Assembly (NCBI GenBank): GCA_963575645.1
Contig: OY754475.1
Location: 23,164,509-23,228,508, forward strand
From: Xanthostigma xanthostigma
Taxonomy: Eukaryota; Arthropoda; Insecta; Raphidioptera; Raphidiidae
DNA length: 64,000 bases
Reading direction: 5' to 3'
A program made the position numbers and the translations under genes. The notes below the pieces were generated by a model. That model was not told where the DNA came from. It was given only the letters and a program-made list of their open reading frames with translations, and ran no database searches. Position 1 is the first letter of the stretch; every line of letters begins with the position of its first letter. This document shows, in pieces, positions 1 through 9,500 of this stretch.

Positions 1-356
1 TCAACGCTAGATGTCTAACGTTGTATAAAAAGTATCTGGCAATTACTATCTCTATCACTTAGAGAGTCTCACCCAGTTCTTACTTTTCCTGACGCAAGTT
101 TAACATTTTTTACCCATTACAATAAAAGTGTACAACGCCGCTAAGGCGCTAAAGAAGTTTTGTAAATAAAATGGTTTGTATCATAGATTGCATTTTTATG
201 TACGATATTTCAACGCTAGATGTCTAACGTTGTATAAAAAGTATCTGGCAATTACTATCACTTAGAGAGTCTCACCCAGTTCTTACTTTTCCTGACGCGA
301 GTTTAACATTTTTTACCCATTACAAAAAAAGTGTACAGCGCCGCTAAAGAAGTTTT
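1..356. repeat. Two-copy tandem repeat, 209-bp period, in a stan intron
   Basis: The segment starting TCAACGCTAGATGTCTAACG at 1 recurs at 210. Each copy runs ~147-151 bp, through TACCCATTACAAxAAAAGTGTACA. Differences are a few substitutions and small indels (a TCTATC deletion, loss of AAGGCGCT). The second copy ends in AAGAAGTTTTCAC near 358. I see no coding potential and no remaining stan exon here: the sequence expected after GCIQ of laminin-G 2 is not present, so the next exon lies beyond the left edge. Confidence 0.85.
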
Positions 357-362
357 CACTTC

Positions 363-561
363 AAAAATCGTAAGTTAAACTCATAAACGATACGTCGCTC
401 AATTGTTTCTCTGCCAAACTAAAAACAGCCCGCGCAAAGACGAAACAAAAACTCGTTGCGCAAAACAGTTTCAAGGACGGATTACAGAGGTTGCTTCGTT
501 CCATGTGACCTATCAGCGTAAGCATCGAAATGACGTCAATAATAAGAAATAAATCTTTTAC
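363..561 (-). other. Rest of stan intron at the left edge, with a short repeat remnant
   Basis: Intron sequence after the donor at 560-561 (CATTCAG|GTAAAAG). Positions ~481-545 carry GATTACAGAGGTTGC, TTCGTTCC and ATGACGTCAAT, shared with the right terminus of the composite repeat at 34509-35192. The frame that runs through the donor is not coding. Confidence 0.5.
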
Positions 562-3500
562 CTGAATGCAGCCTTCGAAATAACCGTAATCGGCGTACAA
601 GCTTCCAAGCAACGAGTCCGGTCCTCCGATCAATATCTTCCCGACGTAAAGTCCTTGTATTTTAGCCGGAAACGGAACGACCGCTCTCCGTTGTCCATAG
701 TCGACGCTCAGAACGATTTCGGTCCCGAGCCAGCGAACTTCGAGATGGTGCCATTTGCCATCGGCGACTGGATTGCCGTTTAACTGTACTGTGTTCTCGT
801 TGTACGAGTAGAAAAGAAGGCCGGATTTTAACTGTCGAAAAAGAATATCTATTAATAACCACTTAATTCAAAATAATTTCACGAACTTTCAGGTTAAAGA
901 TATTTTTTATTTTTCTATATAATGACATGACATTCGCAACATTATCATCTTCTACTGGCATTTTCTCTAAATAAAAATCGGTATCACTAATGCTTTTTGG
1001 AGCTGACAGAGAACAGAACTATAAACTTACCGACAGAACGGCTGAACTGTTTTGACCGACTTGTATGGACATCAAAAAGGCGTTATGTTGACGCGTTCGA
1101 ACGGATAGCGCGTTCAGCCATGGCAATTGAATAGGTCTTAGAAGCGGATTGAACGATAACACGCCATCTCCGGAAAATTGCCATGCTTCGCTAATAGCTA
1201 TAAAATCACAAAAAAAAAATGATTACAACAAACAAATCAATTATTTTTTATATTTTTTATTTTGTACTTTTATTTATTTTTTTTATACTTCTTACACACG
1301 TCCTAAAACCATACTCCTGCCCTAGCTTCAGCCAAGTTGGGCAGGATTATTCCAACTCCAAAATTTGTAAAAAAAAATGTATCATAACTATTTGGGAATT
1401 AAATAAATAAAATAAAAAAAAATTGTTGTTTCTAAATACATTCGAAAAAAAATTGATTCCCTTGGATCAATACACTATCTTATGAACTAAGAGCTGGCTA
1501 CGGAGAAAATAGGTGACTCGGTGCAGAGCTGAAAATTTGCAGAATAATAGGAGATCGTACAAGTAAGTAGGGAAAAAATTGCCAGAAGGCTAGGCAGAAG
1601 ATAAAGAGCCGCCAGAAGGCGCTAATGTTGCGAAAAATCAGTGCACTTCTGGAAATTTCTATACTTATTCTGTAATTCAAAACTAGATTATATATTATAC
1701 ATTATATAGTTATAAGGGCATACTGAAAATTCAAACATGATATAATAATTACATTCGACAAATATTCGAAATTATTAATATAGAAATAAAATTAAATAAA
1801 TTAATAAAATTACGTTGTTATAACAACGTAATTTTATTAATTTATTTAATTTTATTTATATGTAGATTCAAAGAACTCACCATCGCTGCAATCTTTGCCG
1901 CTATAACCATCCGAGCATTCGCAGTGATACGTGGCCCAGCCTTCGACGCATTTGCCTCCGTTTCGGCACGGCTCCGAAACACAAAACGATTTTTTCTCCG
2001 GACAACCGGCGACCGATCCATTATCGGCAACGAAACTATAAAAAAAAATAAACGTTTCAATCGTCGATCACTCACGGTAAAGGAACGATCTATCGATTAA
2101 AAACGTACCTGTTTAGATCGATGAACTTATAGTCGATGTACAAGTCGGAGATGCATCCGGAAAAGTGTTTGTTCCGAATCTGAAAGCTTGCCGGAATGCT
2201 CGGCAAGCCTCCGATCTGCATCGGACCGGTGAGATCGAGGAATCGATGACACGTTTCGGCGAGCGCCGAACAGCGCGCGTCCAATTCGTGTTTGGTGTAG
2301 TTGGCGCACGCCCAGCGGCCTCCCAGTTCGGTGCCGTAATGAACCGCCAGCGCTGTATCGCAATCGTCGAGGGACACGGTCGCCGACTTGTTAAAATAGC
2401 TGACGGCAACGGTGTGCCAATTGCCGTCCGAAACGCCTCCCGGTACGTTGACTCTGGTGCGGGTCACGTTCGAGCCGAGCGAAAACGAAAATTCGACGCC
2501 TCCGTCGACGATTTCCAACGAAATGAAGTCGTGCTTTTCGTTGTATCGGCCGTTGTATAACAAAAGGCCTTCTTGCGATTGCGTAACAAATCTAAAAATT
2601 GTAAGAAAAAAACGTTTACATATTACAAAATTTCAAAAGAGTTTGCGTGTAGCCTTTACGTACGGATGAGGTAAAACATGTTAACAATACATATATTGCT
2701 AACGACAAGGAGTATCCAGAGCGACATACAAGGTGCATTCCTAAATTCGCTACAGTAGCTGTAGCGCTACACAGCCTTGGCAAGGCTGTGTAGCGCTATA
2801 TACAGATTGTATCAAATCAAAACGGTCCATAGAACTTATGTGTGTAAGACAGAGACGATGTATAAAGCAGTAAGTAAGAATGAGTTAAATGATCGCTAAT
2901 AGTTACTGTGGTTACGTAAATAAATAATTACGTACACTGTAAATCTTTTTACTAATTTATCAATTAAAACAACTAAACCGTAATAATTCGTATTATTATT
3001 TACATCTGGTACAAAAGTTTTAACAATACTTTTAATAATTAATTTATTAAATGTTTAAAAAGACCTCCACGTTCTGCCAAACAATATCCTAATCGATTAT
3101 AATAAATAGCCATTTTATCAATAATTTCACTAGTGCATACTGACATTTGATAAAATTGTGATTTTTACTGTAGAAAGCAAAGACGATACTATCAGATTGT
3201 ATAACCACAGTAACTATTAGCGATCATTTATCTCATTCTTACTTACTGCTTTATATAATATCGTCTCTGTCTTACACACAGAATTTTCTATGGACTGTTT
3301 TGATTTGATACAATCTGTATAGCGCTACAGCTACTGTAGCGAATTTAGGAATGCACACACAGTATGTAAACACGTAAGGTGCACATAGGGAAATTGACAT
3401 TGGGAAAAAATGACTGGATCAGAGTGAGCCTTGAAATTTTGTTTCTCAATTTGACAGATAATATTCTTTTGCAAAATGAATGTGTATACTACCGAAGAAA

Positions 3501-6500
3501 ATATTCAAATGATTACAACATAATCGGACTTTTTTTATTAATGGGACATTAAATTCCCAAAAATACTTAAATATGGTGCGAGATCAAATATCTCCGCCTA
3601 TTCGTGTTGAAGCTAAAGACATTGGGTCACTGATTTACCAACGCGCATACGTCATACCAGTCAGACAACTTTTGAATGAAATGTTTCCAAACAGATGGAG
3701 TTGTTTTTTTGTTTTATTTTTGTACAAAAAAATTAAAATAATGATTTATAAGAGCTTTTTATTATTAAAAAAGCCAAGTCAAATAAAAATAAATCAAAAT
3801 AAAATAGAAATCCTCAAGATTAACAAGATAATTCAATAGAAATAACAATTAATGTAGTCATGGCTAACTCTGATCCAAGTATTTTTTCCCAATGCTAATT
3901 TCCCTATGTGCACCTTACGCTTTTACATACTGTATAGGCTACACGCATATACTTAGCTTTTACGATATAATATATCGCCCCCTCGCGAAATTCACAAAAC
4001 GCGCCTAAAGATGTTACTTCAACAAACAAAAATTATCTTATCACTTGTTCTTCATACACCCCAGTTATTTTTTTGCAAAATATATTTTCTATGTACAAAC
4101 ACGCAAAGTTTACAGTTTTTTACAGACGAAGGATTCTCAATATAAAATTCCAACGAACCTGAGTTTTATATGAAACCGATGTCTTTGTTTCAAGCTTGCG
4201 AAGGTTAGAAACGATCCGGGCTGGAAACTCCTTGCCCTGAGCTCGCACAGATGCGTGTAGTGCTGCTCGCTGCACCCGGAGCACTCGAATCCTATTCCAG
4301 CCGTCGGACTGAAAGCCATGTTCGGCGCTTGAGGCAAACATGTCGAGCCGCCCCGGCAGATGTCCGGCTGTTTCTGACAGACGCCGCTCGACAGCTCGAC
4401 TTCGCAATCTTTGCCGGTGTAATTCGGCTTACACGAACAGGAGTAGCCTCCTTCGCGTCGATAACACGTGCCGTCGTTCTGGCAAGGATTCGAATAGCAC
4501 AAATTAACTTCGGTGTCGCACAAATAGTGCATCTTCGAACCCGTGAACCCTTGCGGACATCGGCACGAAAACGTCGTAACCGGATAAATCGGTCGAAACA
4601 GTACCGTGTCGCTGTGGATGAATCCGGACGCGTTCCCGAATTTCAAAACCGTCACGCATTCTTCGTAATTCAGACACGGTTCTCTGACGCAAAGGTTGTC
4701 GTCGAACGGAAGAACCTGGACGGTCGAAAGTCGCGCTAGGATAGCCCTGTTCAAATAGACGCGCTCCTGCAAAAACTGGGGCGAGTAGTATTCTTCATGG
4801 GAAACGTCCGGACGCCTCGCCGAAAAACTGACGTTTAATATTTTCGCGTTGACGTCGGTGTCGTCCTGTATGTTGAAAAGGAAAATGTTTTCTTTTGGAC
4901 AGGGAATGATTGCGGCGAGGCCGTCGATGAAAAATCCGAGCAGAGGCGACAGGAACGCCTGTTCCGTCATGTCGTTCAAACGAATCGTAACCGAGCTAAG
5001 CAACATTTCTTCCGTTACGAGTTTTACGCTCAGCTGCATCACCGCTTTGATTTCGTTGACGCCGTCTGAAAAACATTTAATTAGTATATATCGATAGTCA
5101 TCGAACATATCGATAGTGATTTAATCAATCACACTGACGATATAAAACTGAACTAGAGTGACCTGTGCGAATTATTCGCACTAAAAAGTATAATAATTAT
5201 CACTTTACAAAATTATTTTTTAAATATGATTGCAGGTATTCAATTCGTTTCTAATTTTGCACACTGCTTATTACGTTCTTCTTTTTGTTGTATTACAATA
5301 TGAAGCTCAGATGACAGATCGAAGAAATATTTTACTAAAATTGTCATATAATAGAGGCGCAAGTAGCAAAAGCGCTGAGCTAAGCCGTCAAATGGCATCA
5401 TGCAGCATTGCTGTGACGTTGTTCAGCGTTGCTCGCTGTTTCAAAATTAAAGCCGTCAGATGGCAGTATGCAGTATTTACAATATGAAGGTCAGATGACA
5501 GATCGAAGTGTTGACGTTGTTTCAAAATTAAAGCCGTCAGATGGCAGACGTTGTTCAGCGTTGCTGTTACTTAATTAATTTACAAAAACAAAAGCAATAA
5601 TAAATTATTTAGTTGTCGATGTCAGTAGAGCAAGCAATTACAGTAGAGACGCGATAATCCGGACTAATTAAAACACAGCTGATCCGGATTACTGGATGTA
5701 ATTTTAATTATCAAGAAAACAAACTAAAATGCTCATATTTTGCGGCTAACTGTTTATTTGATGCTTCCTTTTTTAATTTGTCAAGAATTTCGTTTTTTAC
5801 TTGCAGTGATAAAGTAACGTGTGATCGTTTACGCGGCGCCATAGTGCGTTCTCTATGTATTTCTATCTGAGTTTGACAACGACTACATACATACTAAAAC
5901 CACCTAACTTCTCTCACTTCTCCGGCAACAAATATGTATGTAACTGTTTGTAACACACCGCCGGCCAATAGTGTTGACGCAAATAGTGCCGGTACAGCTA
6001 CTCAATAACTAAGTATCATGATCCGGATTACTGAAACTGGAAAAATCCGGACTACAATGTACATAATACTATCAAACGACTGTCCGAATTACCAAAGAAT
6101 CCGGATTATGAAGGTTCGGATTAACGCGTCTCTACTGTATATGTAAAATGATATATAATTTATGTGGAGAAATTGTGTGGTTTTTTCTAAAAAGGGAGGC
6201 AAACATCTTAACCTTAACGTATTAATATATACAATACAGTACCTGTAACCGAAACTTCCATAGTTGCTAATTTAGGAACATTGGTATTTAGCTGCGGTGA
6301 CAGTATTATTTGGCCAGTGCTAGAATTGAGCGATATAAGTTGCGCGTTGTTGCCGCTCAAAATCCGATAATGAAGTTGATCCGTAACGTCCGCATCCCAA
6401 GCCGGAACTTGCCCGATCGGTCCGATTGGAAAACAATCATGGAAATTATTGAACATAACCTAAAAACATCATCGTTTGAGTATCGATACCTGTTTTACGC

Positions 6501-9500
6501 GTACGAATAATCGACTTACGTGAAAATCTTTCAAAACGGGCGCGTTATCGTTCACGTCCGTTACGACAATTTGCACGTGAACATCGGTTCGTAAAGGCGG
6601 GCTAGCAGCTCGCACGACCAGTTCGTACTGTTTGCGGGCGCTTTCGAAATCCAGTTCCGTCATGGTTAACAGTTCTGCGTTTTCAGAACCGGGTCGAGTT
6701 ATCAACGAAAAACTGTTCGAATCCTCGCCTCCTAAAAAATTATACATAACGATATATTATGATATCGTATCGATTTACGACAGATAAAGTCACTTACCGA
6801 TAATCGAGTACTGAATAATTGCATTCACTCCTTCGTCCGGATCGTGCGCGCGCAGTTCTCCGACAGTCGAACCGATGGGACTGTTCTCCGGGATGTACAG
6901 CACGATCTTATCCGATTCGAACGTCGGCGCGTTATCGTTAACGTCCTCGACTCGGATGTTTACCGGTACCGATGTGCTCAGCGACGGAGTACCGCGATCG
7001 AGGGCCACGGCTTCGAGTTGGTACGACGCGACAGATTCCCGGTCGAGACCTTTGTTTGTGCGTATTACCCCGCTCACCGGGTCCATCACGAACGTTCCGT
7101 CGTCGACGTCTTTCGGACTCAGACTGTACTGAATGCGTCCGTTTAAGCCGATGTCCTCGTCGGTCGCCGAAACTTGAACGACCGATGTGCCTGACGATCA
7201 AAAGTTTCTGTTAATTTCTTTCGAAACGATGTCTCGGTATAGTCAGAGTGCCCATCGGCAAAAATTTTATCCCCAAACTTTGTATATGGTTTCATTAGGC
7301 CTAGTCTGACACCTATTTCCTCTATGACTTTTCTTGATTTTGGGGCGTTTTCCCTCTAAAGTTTCCGAAAGATGTCGTTTTGACGACATGTAAAAATTTA
7401 TAGATACTGTTTGTTTTTTTAATTAGATAGCTTAAAAACTTCAACCAAAACGCTAAAATAATGTTCTCTGACAAATAGTACGAGCCATTTAAAATGTCTG
7501 ACACCTCGAATATGTCGAACATATTTGAGGTGTCAGACATTTTAAATGGTTCATGTAATTTGTCAGAGAACATTATTTTAGCGTTTTGGTTGAAGGTTTT
7601 AAGCTATCCAATTAAAAAAACAAACAGTATCTATATAAATTTTTACATGTCGTCAAAACGACATCTTTCGGAAACTTTAGAGGGAAAACGCCCCAAAATC
7701 AAGAAAAGTCGTAGAGAAAATACGTGTCAGACTAGGCCTAATGAAACCATATACAAAGTTTGAGGAGAGTATGTATCAATAAAATTTTTGCCGACGGGCA
7801 CTGACTAGTACTAGGCCCATTGACTCGGTGGCCTTAGAGACAAATATTATTCGTTTCTTTGAAGTCTTTACAGTTTCGCCTGTAAAACACAAAAATAAAA
7901 GAGAAAAACTTACCGACTAACGCGTCTTCCAAAATATTCCCCGAATACATAGTCTGTTTAAAAACCGGGAAGTTGTCGTTCACATCAGTCACGGATATTT
8001 CGATATCCGTCGTGTCCGACAGGGGCGGATTACCTCCGTCCCGTGCCGTAACCGTTAGAAGATACCCGCTCGAAGTTTCTCGATCGAGCAGCTTGGTCGT
8101 GACAATCGCGCCGGTTTGCGAATTGATTGAAAACTCCGACATTTGTTCGCCGCCGTCGTCGGCGAGTTCGTCGCCCAAGGAGTACGTGATCTGCGCATTG
8201 ATTCCGACATCGTTATCGGTAGCCGATACGACTAGCACCGTCGTACCGATCGGAGCGTCTTCGAAAACTGACGCCGTGTACGGCGCGTTTTCGAACACCG
8301 GCGGATAATTGTTTGCATCGGACACGTTCACGTAGACTGTGGTCGTATCGTGGCGGCCTCCCGAATCGGTTGCCGTTACCGTCAACACGTAGCGGCGCTC
8401 TTGCTTGTAGTCGAGCGGTTGGGCGATTGTGATCAATCCTCGGCCGTTTTGAGACGTGATCGAAAAACGTCCTCGAGTGTTGCCTGATTTAAAAAATTAT
8501 TTATTTATTAATAACTTTGTAGATTTTATTTATAAATAAATTTTATGGCACGCCGTTTTACTATTTAATAGTAGAAGAAAAATTATCTGAAATTTAAAAA
8601 GTCAAAACAGAAATAATTTTTTAATAAAAATTTTTGAATTAAAACTATGTACATAATAAAAATGTTTGAATTAAAATTATGTACATAATAAAAATGTTTG
8701 AATTAAAATTATATGCCATCATAAAAATACATTATTATTATTATGTCATGACATAATAAAAATACATTATTTTTATGTCATGACATAATTATAATTCGTC
8801 GTTTTTCCTATCTCTTCCTATGTATCTATAAGCATTTAATTTTATGTCATGACATAAAAATAATGTATTTTTATTATGTCATGACATGATAATAATGTAT
8901 TTTTATTATGTCACCACATAAAAGAAATTCACTCAAAATTTTTTTTCTGAAATTAAAATTGTTAAATATTTTTATAATTTTTGAAAAAATATTTTACTAT
9001 TAAATAGTAAAACGGCGTGCCATAAAATTTTGTATTCTATTCATTTTTAAGCGTCATAAAAAATCTGTTCGAAACTTACCTCCTGTAAGTTCATAATGCA
9101 GCTTCGGATCTTCGTCGGGATCGCTCGCGACAACCGACGTCACCGGCGTCCCCGGAGCATCGTCTTCGGCGACGACGGCTTCATATTCCGGTCTCTCGAA
9201 AGACGGATCGTTGTCGTTGACGTCTTGCACCGTCACGATCACACTGGCCGACGCCGACTGGGGCGGAACACCCTGATCGACCGCAAGCACGTGAAACATA
9301 TACTTGCTTTGCTCCTCGCGATCCAATTCCCGCGTCGTATAAATCCACCCGGACCTCGGGTCCACCGTCAGGGGCAACTGTTCAGTCGATCCGCCCGTTG
9401 CGTCGCGCGATGACAGACTGTACTTTATCTCCGCGTTCGCACCTTCGTCCGCGTCGTAGGCCTGCACTCGAACTATGCTATATCCGATCGCGACCGATTC

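Larger units (their letters stand above)
5153..6234 (-). mobile_element. Non-autonomous Helitron, copy A, with nested pogo element
   Basis: Read on the minus strand, the 5' end is TTGTATATATTAATACG (TC mutated to TT) at 6234. The 3' end is CTAG at 5153, preceded by the perfect hairpin GTGCGAATAATTCGCAC, whose 5' arm here is changed by one base near the loop flank. Flanks are A at the 5' side and T at the 3' side, as for Helitron insertion. Three more copies: 13661-14116, 46553-47113, 62538-63008. A pogo element (5641-6137) interrupts this copy. Internally there are short repeats of CCGTCAGATGGCAG. It occupies almost all of stan intron 5066-6242. Confidence 0.85.

Noticed and set aside
7322-7763. 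Pair of similar ORFs on opposite strands
   Set aside because: They are the two arms of the foldback 7240-7807, so their similarity is structural, not duplication of a gene.
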